DNA from: Pseudomonas capeferrum
GTDB lineage: Bacteria; Pseudomonadota; Gammaproteobacteria; Pseudomonadales; Pseudomonadaceae
Length of the DNA stretch: 64,000 nt
Assembly (NCBI RefSeq): GCF_013523055.1
Contig: NZ_JAAMQM010000026.1
Span: 1-64,000 of the forward strand
Direction: 5' to 3'
Shown here: positions 1 through 8,477 of the stretch, piece after piece
How positions within the stretch are numbered: the first letter of the stretch is position 1
How the letters are laid out: every line of letters begins with the position of its first letter
The notes under the pieces: generated by a model
What the model was told of the DNA's origin: nothing
Databases searched by the model: none
Seen by the model: the letters and a program-made list of their open reading frames with translations, nothing else
Position numbers and translations under genes: made by a program

Positions 1-2
1 GG

Positions 3-185
3 CTGGTACCCGAGGAAGCCTATCCGTTCGTGGTGGACATGGAGCTGGTACGCACTCTGTCACCGCGCGTGCAACAGATCCTCGGCTTCCGCTCCTTTAC
101 CGCCGACCTCTACGGCCTGCCGGGCCTTTGGCAGGTGAACTACGAGGAAATCGCCGACTACATCGGGCTCAATACCCCCCGCTGA
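3..185 (+). CDS. Phytanoyl-CoA dioxygenase-family protein, C-terminal end (5' end outside window)
   Basis: Sixty codons are open from the window edge to a TGA. The peptide begins LVPEEAYPF and contains LGFRSF and LWQVNYEEIADYIGL. It lines up along its length with the C-terminus of the complete phytanoyl-CoA-dioxygenase-family protein at 23719-24600 (LVPEEAYPF, IGFRSM, LWSLDYVELAKVLEL). The catalytic His/Asp residues lie upstream of the window, so activity cannot be judged. The family uses Fe(II) and 2-oxoglutarate to hydroxylate small molecules. The imine-reductase-like gene follows 57 nt later on the same strand, so the two are probably co-transcribed. Confidence 0.8.
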   Translation: MVPEEAYPFVVDMELVRTLSPRVQQILGFRSFTADLYGLPGLWQVNYEEIADYIGLNTPR

Positions 186-242
186 TGCCTGCCTCAGGAT
201 GCCTGAGGCCTCCCCCTCCTTAACCCTACACTGAGGTCAACC

Positions 243-1124
243 ATGCCCGCATCGAAGAAACCCTCTGTCAGCGTCCTGGGCCTTGGCGCCATGGGCAGCG
301 TGCTGGCCCGCACCCTGCTGCAGGCCGGGGTGGACGTCACCGTGTGGAACCGCAACCCGGAACGCGCCAGCGCTCTGGTGCACGAAGGTGCCCGCCAGGC
401 GGCCAGTGCCAGTGAAGCGATCCAGTCCACCGCACTGAGCATCGTCTGCATGATCGACAAGGCAGCGGCGCTCGGTGTGCTGCAGGCCCTAGAACCGAGC
501 CTGAGCCTCAGCGGCAAGACCCTGGTCAACATGAGCACCGGCACCGTGGACGACGTGGCCCTCACCGCTGCCTGGGTGGGCCGCCGCGACGGCCGCTACA
601 TCGACGCCGGCATCATGTGCTACCCCAAGGAAATCGGCGGCGCCACCACCACCATCCTCTATTCCGGCGACACCGACGCCTACCATGCCCATGGCCAGAC
701 CCTGAAGCTGCTGGCGGGCAACCCGAAATTCCTCGGTGCCGATCCTACCGCCTGCACCCCGGCCTACCTGGCCCTGTATGCCTTCTACTTCGGTTCTTTC
801 GCCGCCTGGCTGGAAGGCGCGGTGCTGGCCTCCACCGCCGGCGTTTCGGCCGAGGCCTTCAAGACCCTGTCGCCGATCATGACCGACATGCTGGTGGAAG
901 GCATCAACACCGCCGCCGCGCGCATCAGCGCTGGCAACTACAGCGGCGAACAAGCCACGGTCGATGTGCACGTGGCCGGCCAGGAAGTGGTGCTCGATGC
1001 GTTGGTGCGCGCCAAGGCGCCCCATGCCAGCACCGACGCCTACCTGACGTATTGCCGCCAGGCCCAGGCCGCTGGCATGGGCGAGTGGGACATCGCCGCC
1101 CTGTTCAAAGCCATGCACCCCTGA
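243..1124 (+). CDS. Imine-reductase-like NAD(P)-dependent oxidoreductase
   Basis: The 293-residue protein belongs to the 6-phosphogluconate/3-hydroxyisobutyrate dehydrogenase superfamily. The N-terminal Rossmann fold has GLGAMG at residues 13-18 and NRN at 36-38, where NADPH phosphate is usually bound. A mid-protein YPKEIGG-TTILYSG stretch is typical of imine reductases. The C-terminal half is the helical dimerisation domain. Imine reductases reduce cyclic or exocyclic C=N bonds. ATG 243 is preceded by TGAGGT about 7 nt upstream. A truncated paralogue follows 24 nt downstream. With aminotransferases and an amino-acid-type permease in the same island, an imine-containing intermediate is plausible, but a hydroxyacid dehydrogenase role cannot be excluded. 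Confidence 0.72.
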   Translation: MPASKKPSVSVLGLGAMGSVLARTLLQAGVDVTVWNRNPERASALVHEGARQAASASEAIQSTALSIVCMIDKAAALGVLQALEPSLSLSGKTLVNMSTGTVDDVALTAAWVGRRDGRYIDAGIMCYPKEIGGATTTILYSGDTDAYHAHGQTLKLLAGNPKFLGADPTACTPAYLALYAFYFGSFAAWLEGAVLASTAGVSAEAFKTLSPIMTDMLVEGINTAAARISAGNYSGEQATVDVHVAGQEVVLDALVRAKAPHASTDAYLTYCRQAQAAGMGEWDIAALFKAMHP

Positions 1125-1148
1125 AACCCGCTATTCCCGGAGCGCCCT

Positions 1149-1676
1149 ATGCATACCGCCCCCAAACGCATTGCCATCATCGGCCTTGATCACGTGGGCA
1201 GCACCATCGCCCGTACCTTGGCCAACCAAGGGTTCGAAGTCGCCGGGCTGGATCCGCTGCGCGCCAACCAAGTGTTGCCGTGCGAGGGTTTCAGGCTGGT
1301 GCGTAATCTGGAACAGGCCATCGATAGCAGCGACGTGGTGATCACCTGTTTCCCCGATCAGTTGCTGATAAACGCCCGCCTGTGCAGCCCCGAGACCACC
1401 TTCGGCCTGCACGGCAAGGCGCTGATCAGCTTCAACACCTCCCAGACCCGCCCTGCGGCCTCGGCGCGCTCCATGGGCGAATGGGCGCGCAGCGAGCACA
1501 TCGACTACCTGGAGATCAGCTTGCACAGCGATGCTGAAGCGATCGGTCAGCAGGCCTGCGAACTGCAGTGCTCGGGGCCGTTGAAGGCCTATCAGCGCCT
1601 GCAACCCCTGTGCCGCACACTGGGGCCGGCCTTGACCTACCTGGGCAGCGATTGCGGCGCCACGCTGGAGGCTTGA
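1149..1676 (+). CDS. Truncated imine-reductase/6PGDH-like Rossmann-domain protein
   Basis: The 175-residue product has only the N-terminal NAD(P)-binding domain. It contains IGLDHVGSTIARTLANQGFEV at about residues 10-30, which corresponds to GLGAMG of the neighbour but with the glycine pattern altered (GLDHVG). No C-terminal helical domain follows. The reading frame ends in a TGA and I found no continuation in another frame. It has its own GGAG ribosome site. It may be a decaying tandem duplicate or a partner subunit of the upstream enzyme. The degraded nucleotide motif favours decay. Confidence 0.55.
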   Translation: MHTAPKRIAIIGLDHVGSTIARTLANQGFEVAGLDPLRANQVLPCEGFRLVRNLEQAIDSSDVVITCFPDQLLINARLCSPETTFGLHGKALISFNTSQTRPAASARSMGEWARSEHIDYLEISLHSDAEAIGQQACELQCSGPLKAYQRLQPLCRTLGPALTYLGSDCGATLEA

Positions 1677-1785
1677 CCCCTACCTCTTCACCCCTCCCCT
1701 GACCGCGAAGCCTGTCCCCGCTGCCGACACGCTGCAGGGACCTTCCGTTTATCGCAATTAATAGCGCCAGCATACATCTGTCACT

Positions 1786-1830
1786 TGACCTAGGTCATAT
1801 GACCGTATTTAATCGGTCGCATGACCTAGG
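1786..1830 (+). promoter_or_regulatory. Nested palindrome / candidate operator
   Basis: TGACCTAGGTCA (1786-1797) and GGTCATATGACC (1793-1804) are two overlapping perfect 12-bp palindromes. In addition, arms 1789-1805 and 1814-1830 form a 17-bp inverted repeat with two mismatches around the AT-rich loop TATTTAAT. This is typical of a dimeric-regulator operator or a stable stem-loop. The regulator is unknown. The AraC-type gene begins about 310 nt downstream. Confidence 0.6.
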
Positions 1831-1938
1831 AAGTGCAGAGACACTTGCCCTGCGTCAGTTTCTAAGCACTACCTACCTGATAGACCAACAACAAAACCGG
1901 GCGTTGAAGCACAGCCCCGAAAAGGTCAGGAGATAAAA

Positions 1939-2079
1939 ATGAGGTCGAAGACCCGTATCGGATCCGTGGTATTACCATGCCCGATGATGCTTGACGCTGC
2001 TCTTGCTGGTTACCTGTTGCGACCACCCCCCGGCCTGCCCACGCCACCCCTGAATGTCCGAATGAAGCGACGCGGATGA
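1939..2079 (+). CDS. Short orphan ORF, possible remnant of an exported protein gene
   Basis: This 46-codon ORF starts at an ATG preceded by AGGAG at 6-nt spacing. The peptide starts MRSKTRIGSVVLPCPMML, which resembles a signal-peptide n- and h-region. It then turns proline-rich and stops. It may be the 5' stub of a deleted exported or porin-like gene, a leader peptide, or chance. No homologue was recognised. Confidence 0.3.
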   Translation: MRSKTRIGSVVLPCPMMLDAALAGYLLRPPPGLPTPPLNVRMKRRG

Positions 2080-2142
2080 TCCGCCGCCACGGCGCGATCG
2101 CACGCGGTCACATTGGCTTGGCTACACCGTGAGGGCAGTACG

Positions 2143-3231
2143 ATGGGACATATCGAAACCACACCAATCACCTTGGATGATAAGGTCTTCTCCACTGCGG
2201 AAATCCTCGCGGCGGCCGGCCTGATCGGCAGTGACGAGCAGTTAAGCGAATGCCTGGCCGCAGGGGCCATGTCCTTGGCCGACTTGGCCAACCCGCTGAC
2301 CAAGATCTCGCTCAACCAGCAGGCTTTGATCAACGCCGCGTTCAATCGCGTCACAGGCAACTCGCTGTTGAGCCTGCAGGTGGGCAAGCGCTTGCACCTT
2401 ACGTCCTACGGCATCGTCGGTTTTGCCATGCTCAGCAGCGCCACGCTGCGCGATGCGCTGGAAACCGCCAGCCAATACGGCTTGCTGATCAACCTGAAGA
2501 TGGGCCTGCAACTGCACGTCGAAAATGACAAGGCCGTACTGCAGCTGAGCGACCAATACGGACTGATCAGCCCTGAGAACAGCTTCTGGTACCACCTGGA
2601 AGTGTCGAAGCTGCTCACCCTGCTCCAAGACATCCTCGGCCGCGACTTCACCTGCGACGGTATTGAACTGGCCGGAGAGGCGACCGCTCAGCAGCGAGCC
2701 GATATCCAGGCCAGCTTTGGTGTGCCGGTGCGTTTCGATCGCGAGCGCACGGCCATTCGCCTGGCGGCGCATTGGCTGGACAGCAGACTGCCGCAGTCCA
2801 ACAGCATTACCCACAGCAGTTGCAAGACCGACTGCAAGGCACAGTTGCAGGAGATTGTGCAGAAATACGATATCAGCTACCAGGTGCAGAATCTGCTGCT
2901 CAATTCCGGCGACTGCATTGCCTCGCTGTCAGAGATTGCCGATCACCTGCACCTGTCGCCGCGCACCCTGCGCCGCCGCCTCGACGCCCTGGGCACCTCG
3001 TACAACGCCTTGCTGGTGGAAGTGCGCAAAAAGCTCGCCATCCGCTACCTGCTGAACACCCCCATGACCACCGAGGCGATCTCCGAGCAACTGAACTACA
3101 GCGACGCCGCCAACTTTCGCCATGCCTTCAAACGCTGGACCGGGCGCTCGCCGCGCGAATACCGCGTGCTGAACAATGGCGGCAAGTACGCCTCACGCTT
3201 TGCCCAGTCTGCCGCCTACGGCATGGCCTGA
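2143..3231 (+). CDS. AraC-family transcriptional regulator (AraC-binding-domain type)
   Basis: The 362-residue protein has an N-terminal ligand domain of the type shared by OruR-like Pseudomonas regulators. Its C-terminal AraC double helix-turn-helix spans about residues 260-350, with SEIADHLHLSPRTLRRRLDALG as the first HTH and AISEQLNYSDAANFRHAFKRWTGRSPREYR as the second. The ATG at 2143 is chosen over an upstream TTG because GAGGG lies about 7 nt before it. It sits just upstream of an SDR gene on the same strand and probably controls part of this island. The effector is not deducible. Confidence 0.85.
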   Translation: MGHIETTPITLDDKVFSTAEILAAAGLIGSDEQLSECLAAGAMSLADLANPLTKISLNQQALINAAFNRVTGNSLLSLQVGKRLHLTSYGIVGFAMLSSATLRDALETASQYGLLINLKMGLQLHVENDKAVLQLSDQYGLISPENSFWYHLEVSKLLTLLQDILGRDFTCDGIELAGEATAQQRADIQASFGVPVRFDRERTAIRLAAHWLDSRLPQSNSITHSSCKTDCKAQLQEIVQKYDISYQVQNLLLNSGDCIASLSEIADHLHLSPRTLRRRLDALGTSYNALLVEVRKKLAIRYLLNTPMTTEAISEQLNYSDAANFRHAFKRWTGRSPREYRVLNNGGKYASRFAQSAAYGMA

Positions 3232-3332
3232 ACGCCCGAGCATCACCTACCGGTATCGACCTCTTCCACGAACAAGGGCTCGATGCCGGTATTATTCTGC
3301 AGCGCCCATTCAATCTGAAGCGGAGCCATTAG

Positions 3333-4133
3333 ATGGACATGAATCTGGCTGGAAAAGTGGTTGTCATCACCGGTGCCAGCACCGGCCTTGGCCGTGGTAT
3401 TGCCTTGCGTCTGGCCGAAGAAGGCGCCAACCTTGTGATTGGCGACATCAACGAAGCCAGCAACCCTGGCGGTTTCGATGAACAACCCGAGCTCACCACG
3501 GCCGCGCTGATTGCCGAACGTGGCGGGCGCGCGATCTTCCAGCGCTGCGACGTCACCCGCAGTGCCGACCTGACCGCCCTGGTAGACGCTGCCACGCGCG
3601 AATTCGGCCGCATTGACGTGATGATCAACAACGCCGGCGTGTACCGTGATGGCAAGCTGATCCACGATTTCAGCGAAGAAGAGTTGGACCTGTGCCTGAA
3701 CGTCAACGTCAAAGGCAGCTTCTTCGGCTCCCAGGCAGCCGTGCGTGCCTTTCTGCAGCAGGGCGGCGGCGGCAATATCATCAACCTGGTCTCCACCGCC
3801 GGCCTGGGCGGGCACCCGTGGCAGTCGGTGTACAATATTTCCAAGGCCGCGCAGGCCAACATGACCCGCTGCCTGGCCATCGAATACGGCCACGAAGGCA
3901 TCCGCGTCAACGGTATCTGCCCTACCTACGCCAAGACCGCGCTAACCCGCGCGCTGATGGAGCAGCCTGGCTACGTGGATGACTTCAGTGAAAGCATCCC
4001 GCTCAAGCGCTGGGGCGAGATCAGCGACGTGGCCGACCTGGCGGTATTCCTGGCGTCCGACCGGTCCAGCTACATCCATGGCGCCTTGGTACGCATCGAT
4101 GGTGGTGAAACGCTGTCGCGCTATTCCGTTTAA
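3333..4133 (+). CDS. SDR-family oxidoreductase
   Basis: This is a 266-residue classical short-chain dehydrogenase. The cofactor motif TGASTGLG is near residues 13-20, NNAG is present, a serine lies in LVSTAG, and the catalytic pair is YNISK (Tyr-x3-Lys). Substrate domain residues give no clear identity. An acidic residue after the second beta strand (GDINEA) suggests NAD rather than NADP. It follows the AraC gene by about 100 nt. It probably oxidises a hydroxyl intermediate of the pathway encoded around it. Confidence 0.85.
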   Translation: MDMNLAGKVVVITGASTGLGRGIALRLAEEGANLVIGDINEASNPGGFDEQPELTTAALIAERGGRAIFQRCDVTRSADLTALVDAATREFGRIDVMINNAGVYRDGKLIHDFSEEELDLCLNVNVKGSFFGSQAAVRAFLQQGGGGNIINLVSTAGLGGHPWQSVYNISKAAQANMTRCLAIEYGHEGIRVNGICPTYAKTALTRALMEQPGYVDDFSESIPLKRWGEISDVADLAVFLASDRSSYIHGALVRIDGGETLSRYSV

Positions 4134-4140
4134 ATAGCGG

Positions 4141-4350
4141 CGCTCTGACGCAGCCTTCGGCAGCTGCTGTGGCGCTCCTTTAGGATCGGGTGGCTGGCCA
4201 CCCGGTTCTACCCGCGAAGGCCACACCGCCGAGGATTTGACGGACCGCGGCAGCCTTTTCACGGAGGAGCCCGCTCCCACAGAAAACAGTCGCTGTCGCT
4301 GCTACGGCGGGGATCGCGCAGCAGCTGCCGCAGGCTGCCTCAGGGCCTCA
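4141..4350 (+). repeat. REP-like palindromic sequences
   Basis: This gap between two convergent SDR genes contains GCAGCCTTCGGCAGCTGC near 4151 and a related inverted block GCAGCTGCCGCAGGCTGC near 4321. A GGGTGGCTGGCCACCC palindrome lies between them. The words resemble extragenic palindromes common in Pseudomonas and could terminate both flanking transcripts. Confidence 0.5.
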
Positions 4351-4359
4351 GGCGGTCGA

Positions 4360-5130
4360 TCAGAGGGAATTCACCAAATGGCCGCCGTCCACGGCCAGGG
4401 TGGCACCGGTCATGAAGTTGCCGGCTTCGCTGGCGAGCAGCAGCAAAGGGCCGTCCAGTTGCTGCAGCTGCCCCAGCTTGCGCATGGGCACCGCCGATTT
4501 GATGTACGCCTGGCCCTTCTCCGAGTTGAAATAACTGTCATTCATTTCCGTCTGGAAATAGCCGGGGGCGATGGCGTTGACGCGGATGCCGTACCGCGCC
4601 AACTCCAGCGCCAATGCCTTTGTCAGCTGTAACACCCCCGCCTTGGCCGCGCAGTAGTGGCTCAGACCATTGCCAACCCGCTCGCCGAGTATGGAAGCTA
4701 TGTTGATGATGCTGCCGCCCTGCCCGGCCTTGGCCAGGCGCTGAGCCGCACACTGGGCCACGCGCCACACGCCGTCGAGGTTGGTGGACAGCATGGTGCT
4801 CCAGTCACCCTCGCTCACCTCCAGCGCCTTCACCGCGCCGCCGACACCCGCGTTGTTGACTACCACGTCGATGATGCCGAACGCGCGTTCGGCGGCATCG
4901 AACGCCGCCTCCACGCTATCGCGCGAGGTGACGTCCAGGGCAACCGCCAGTACCTCGCCGCCCTGCTCGCGCAAACGCCCGGCCAGCGCCTGCAAGCGTT
5001 CCTGGCGTCGCGCCGCGATCACTGTCCGCGCGCCGGCGGCGCTGACCACTTGGGCAAAGTGCTCGCCCAACCCGCTGGAAGCACCGGTCACCAGCACCAC
5101 CTTGCCCTGCAAAGAAAACAGTGTATTCAT
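4360..5130 (-). CDS. SDR-family oxidoreductase (3-hydroxyacyl-CoA dehydrogenase-like)
   Basis: The 256-residue short-chain dehydrogenase has TGASSGLG near the N-terminus, NNAG, a serine in INIASILG, and the active-site motif YCAAK. AARR after the second strand suggests NADP preference. The ATG start (5130-5128) overlaps the thiolase stop TGA by one base (TGATG), so translation is probably coupled. It is the last gene of a minus-strand beta-oxidation operon, so reduction or oxidation of a 3-oxo/3-hydroxyacyl-CoA is a reasonable guess. Confidence 0.82.
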   Translation of the reverse strand: MNTLFSLQGKVVLVTGASSGLGEHFAQVVSAAGARTVIAARRQERLQALAGRLREQGGEVLAVALDVTSRDSVEAAFDAAERAFGIIDVVVNNAGVGGAVKALEVSEGDWSTMLSTNLDGVWRVAQCAAQRLAKAGQGGSIINIASILGERVGNGLSHYCAAKAGVLQLTKALALELARYGIRVNAIAPGYFQTEMNDSYFNSEKGQAYIKSAVPMRKLGQLQQLDGPLLLLASEAGNFMTGATLAVDGGHLVNSL

Positions 5131-6314
5131 CACAACACCTCAAACAGGCCGGCGACACCCATGCCGCCGCCCACACACATGGTAATGACGACGTACTTCA
5201 CGCCGCGCCGTTGCCCCTCCAGCAAGGCGTGCCCGACCATGCGCGCACCGCTCATGCCATAGGGATGGCCAATGGCGATAGCGCCGCCATTGACGTTAAG
5301 CCGTTCGTTAGGGATCCCCAGTTTGTCTCGACAGTAGATCACTTGGCAGGCAAAGGCCTCATTGAGTTCCCACAGGCCAATGTCCTCCATCCGCAACCCA
5401 TGCTGGCGCAGCAATTTCGGTATCGCGAGTACCGGGCCGATGCCCATTTCCTCTGGCGCCAGGCCCACCACGACGACGCCACGGTACGCACCGATGGGTT
5501 CCAGATTGCGCCGTTCGGCCATACGCCCATCCATTAACACGCAGGCACTGGCGCCATCGGACAGTTGGCTGGCGTTGCCAGCGGTGATGCTGCCGCCTTC
5601 AACCACGGACTTGAGTTGCGCCAGGTCCTGTCGCTGGGTATCGGGGCGGTTACCCTCATCCAGGTTAAGGGTCACTGGTTGCAGGCTGACCACGCCAGTG
5701 GTCTTGTCCTGCACCGCCTTTGTGGTGCTGACCGAGATGATTTCATCCGCGAACAATCCAGCCTGCTGAGCAGCGGCAGTGCGTTGCTGGGATTGCAGCG
5801 CATAGGCATCCTGCTGTTCGCGACTGATGCGGTAACGCTTGGCAACCCACTCCGCCGTCTGCAGCATCGGCATGTAGGCATGGGCGGCATGCTGCTCCAC
5901 CCGCGGGTCGCGCTCGGCGAACGCCCATTCCATGCTGCGCGCCTGCACCGCGCTGATGTTTTCCTGGCCGGCGCCAATGGCCACGCGCATGCCGTCATAG
6001 ATGATCTGCTTGGCCGCCGTGGCAATAGCCATCAGCCCCGACGCGCATTGGCGGTCGATGGTCTGCCCGGCCACGCTCAGGGGCAGGCGGGCCGCCAACG
6101 CGCTCATGCGCCCCAGGTTCCAGCCCGCCGTGCCACCGGGCATGGCGGTGCCCATGACCAGATCCTCGACTTCACCAGTCTCGATACCGGCCCGCTCAAC
6201 CGCAGCGGCAATGGCCAGCGCCGCCATGCTCGGTGATTTGAGCATATTGAACGCCCCCCGGTACGCCTTGGCGATAGGTGTGCGGGCAGTTGAAAGAATG
6301 ACAGCGCTCGACAT
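5130..6314 (-). CDS. Acetyl-CoA C-acyltransferase (thiolase)
   Basis: The 394-residue thiolase has the nucleophilic cysteine in DRQCASG (Cys90), the His motif GGAIAIGHPYGMSG and the second cysteine in CVGGGMG. It cleaves a 3-oxoacyl-CoA with free CoA. ATG 6314 is preferred over the upstream ATG because AAGGAGAG lies 8 nt before it. It is 24 nt downstream of the FadB-like gene and pairs with it in a classical beta-oxidation arrangement. Confidence 0.9.
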   Translation of the reverse strand: MSSAVILSTARTPIAKAYRGAFNMLKSPSMAALAIAAAVERAGIETGEVEDLVMGTAMPGGTAGWNLGRMSALAARLPLSVAGQTIDRQCASGLMAIATAAKQIIYDGMRVAIGAGQENISAVQARSMEWAFAERDPRVEQHAAHAYMPMLQTAEWVAKRYRISREQQDAYALQSQQRTAAAQQAGLFADEIISVSTTKAVQDKTTGVVSLQPVTLNLDEGNRPDTQRQDLAQLKSVVEGGSITAGNASQLSDGASACVLMDGRMAERRNLEPIGAYRGVVVVGLAPEEMGIGPVLAIPKLLRQHGLRMEDIGLWELNEAFACQVIYCRDKLGIPNERLNVNGGAIAIGHPYGMSGARMVGHALLEGQRRGVKYVVITMCVGGGMGVAGLFEVL

Positions 6315-6338
6315 GGTTGCCTCTCCTTGCAAGGGCCT

Positions 6339-8450
6339 TCAAAGGCGCTGAATATGAGTGTGCTGCCCGGCCACCAGGCGCTGCAGTAACGGGGCCGGCT
6401 GGAACCACATCTGGCCGTAGTCGCCCAGCTGCTCGCGGTAGTGTTCAATACCTGCGAGCACCCGTTGCAACCCCAACTGCTCGGCGTAATACAGTGGCCC
6501 ACCGAGCCAGGCGGGAAAGCCGTAGCCATTGATCCACACCAGGTCGATATCGCCCCCGCGCTGGGCAATGCCCTCATCCAGCAACTGCACGCCTTCATTG
6601 ATCAACATGAACAGGCAGCGATCGTGGATTTCCTCATTGGATACCGTCCGGCGGGCAATACCCAGTTCGTTGGCCAGCACCTCGGCGCAAGCGACCACTT
6701 CGTAGTCCTCGATGCGCTCGCGGCCGTTGTAGCGGTAGAACCCACGGCCAGTCTTCTGCCCATGGTGCCCTTGGGCATACAACTCGTCGGCCAGCTTGCA
6801 GTAGCTGGGGTCATGGGCGATCGCGTCACGGCGCGATTCCCGCACCCGATAGCCCACATCGATACCAGCAAGGTCGTACATCGACAGCACGCCCATGGCC
6901 AGGCCCAAGTCGGTGAGCACGCCATCGACCTGCGCCGGAGTCGCACCTTCCAGCACCAATCGGTGCGCCTCGCGTGCATAGGGTTCAAGCATGCGGTTGC
7001 CGATAAAACCGAAGCACACGCCCGACACCACGGCAATTTTGTCGATGCGCCGTGCCAGGTCCAGGGTGGTGGCAAGCACTTGCGCCGAGGTTTCCCGGCC
7101 GCGCACCACTTCCAGCAGGCGCATGATGTTGGCCGGGCTGAAGAAGTGCAGGCCGATCACGTCCTGGGGCCTGCGAGTGACCGCCGCAATCAGGTCCACG
7201 TCCAGGGTCGAGGTGTTGGTGGCCAGGATCGCGCCGGGTTTGCATACCTCATCCAGAGTGCGGAAGACGTTCTGCTTGATCGCCAGGCTTTCGAATACCG
7301 CCTCGATCACCAAATCGGCCTGGGCGATGTCCGCATATTCCAAGGTGCCGGTGATCAACGCCATGCGTTCATCCAGTTGCCGGGGGCTCAACTTGCCGCG
7401 CTTGACCGCGCTGTCGTACTGCTGGCGGACATGGGCCAGGCCACGGTCCAGTGCTTCGCCCTTGAGTTCGAGCAGGGTGACCGGGATGCCGGCGTTAGCG
7501 AAATTCATGGCGATGCCACCGCCCATGGTACCGGCGCCGATGACCGCCACGCCCGCCACCGTACGACGCGCAGTGTGCTTGTCGATACCGGGCACCTTCA
7601 GAGCCTCGCGCTGGGCAAAAAATTGATAGCGAAGCGCGGCCGATTGGGGCGACGACTCCAGCTGGGCGAACAGCACCTGCTCCTTGGCCAGTCCTTCTGC
7701 CAGGCTACCCTCGCACGCTGCGCGCACCGCTTCCAGCGCCAACTGGGGAGCCAGCTGGCCGTGCCAGCGCCGAGCGTGGCGGGTAGCATAAGCGCTAAAG
7801 AAATCCGCCGGCAGGCCTTGGGCAGGATTGGCATGGGGCCAAGGGCGCTGGGCGGGGGCCGGGGTTTCCAGCAACGCGCTGGCGAAGTCCACAGCAGCTT
7901 CCAGCAGCGTATCGGCATTATCGACCAAACGATCTACCAGGCCCAGCTCCAGCGCCTTGGTCGCCGTAACCGGCTCGCCTGAGATGATCATGTCCAGCGC
8001 TGCCTGGGCGCCGATCAGGCGCGGCAGCCGCTGGGTACCACCTGCACCGGGCAACAGGCCAATGCGGGTTTCCGGCAAGCCCAGGGTCGCGCCTTGCGTG
8101 CAGAGGCGATAACCGCAGGCCAAGGCGGTTTCCAACCCGCCGCCCAAGGCAACGCCGGAAATAGCCGCGATCACGGGCTTGGGCGATTGCGCCAGGCGCT
8201 CCAGCAGACTGGCCAAGCCAGGCGTTTCGAAGGCGGCCGGGGTGCCGAATTCGTTGATGTCGGCGCCGGCGCTGAACGCTCGCCCCTGGCCGTGGATGAC
8301 CAAAGCCTGAACCTGGGGATCGGCCAGGGCTTGCTCGAAGGCCTCGGCCAACGCCTGGCGCAGGGCCTGGCCCAGGGCGTTGACGGGGGGACGCGACAGG
8401 CCGATCAGGGCCACGCGGCCGTCACGGCGGTAATCAATCAGTGCAGTCAT
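6339..8450 (-). CDS. Bifunctional enoyl-CoA hydratase / 3-hydroxyacyl-CoA dehydrogenase (FadB/FadJ-like)
   Basis: In this 703-residue fused enzyme the N-terminal crotonase domain (about 1-190) has the oxyanion region GRAFSAGADINEF and the catalytic Glu in GLPETRIGLLPGAGG. A NAD-binding domain starts near residue 300 with VIGAGTMGGGIA, followed by two 3-hydroxyacyl-CoA dehydrogenase C-terminal domains. It catalyses hydration and oxidation in beta-oxidation. It resembles the monomeric peroxisomal-type or FadJ layout. It lies between the acyl-CoA dehydrogenase and thiolase genes with gaps of about 25 nt, so the three should be co-expressed. Confidence 0.92.
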   Translation of the reverse strand: MTALIDYRRDGRVALIGLSRPPVNALGQALRQALAEAFEQALADPQVQALVIHGQGRAFSAGADINEFGTPAAFETPGLASLLERLAQSPKPVIAAISGVALGGGLETALACGYRLCTQGATLGLPETRIGLLPGAGGTQRLPRLIGAQAALDMIISGEPVTATKALELGLVDRLVDNADTLLEAAVDFASALLETPAPAQRPWPHANPAQGLPADFFSAYATRHARRWHGQLAPQLALEAVRAACEGSLAEGLAKEQVLFAQLESSPQSAALRYQFFAQREALKVPGIDKHTARRTVAGVAVIGAGTMGGGIAMNFANAGIPVTLLELKGEALDRGLAHVRQQYDSAVKRGKLSPRQLDERMALITGTLEYADIAQADLVIEAVFESLAIKQNVFRTLDEVCKPGAILATNTSTLDVDLIAAVTRRPQDVIGLHFFSPANIMRLLEVVRGRETSAQVLATTLDLARRIDKIAVVSGVCFGFIGNRMLEPYAREAHRLVLEGATPAQVDGVLTDLGLAMGVLSMYDLAGIDVGYRVRESRRDAIAHDPSYCKLADELYAQGHHGQKTGRGFYRYNGRERIEDYEVVACAEVLANELGIARRTVSNEEIHDRCLFMLINEGVQLLDEGIAQRGGDIDLVWINGYGFPAWLGGPLYYAEQLGLQRVLAGIEHYREQLGDYGQMWFQPAPLLQRLVAGQHTHIQRL

Positions 8451-8477
8451 GAGCAGGTTCCAGAAAACGTTGGAGGA

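Larger units (their letters stand above)
1677..2142 (+). other. Intergenic region with nested palindrome and orphan leader ORF
   Basis: This 466-nt gap lies between the truncated Rossmann protein and the AraC-type regulator. It holds a strong nested palindrome at 1786-1830 and a 46-codon ORF with a good ribosome site at 1939. The rest shows no coding pattern I trust. The arrangement of palindrome, then Shine-Dalgarno, then short ORF looks like the control region of a gene whose body has been lost. Confidence 0.5.

Noticed and set aside
6441..7982. Long plus-strand ORF of 513 codons
   Set aside because: It lies antisense to the FadB-like gene, has low-complexity His/Gln/Arg-rich translation and no domain. 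High GC removes stops from antisense frames.
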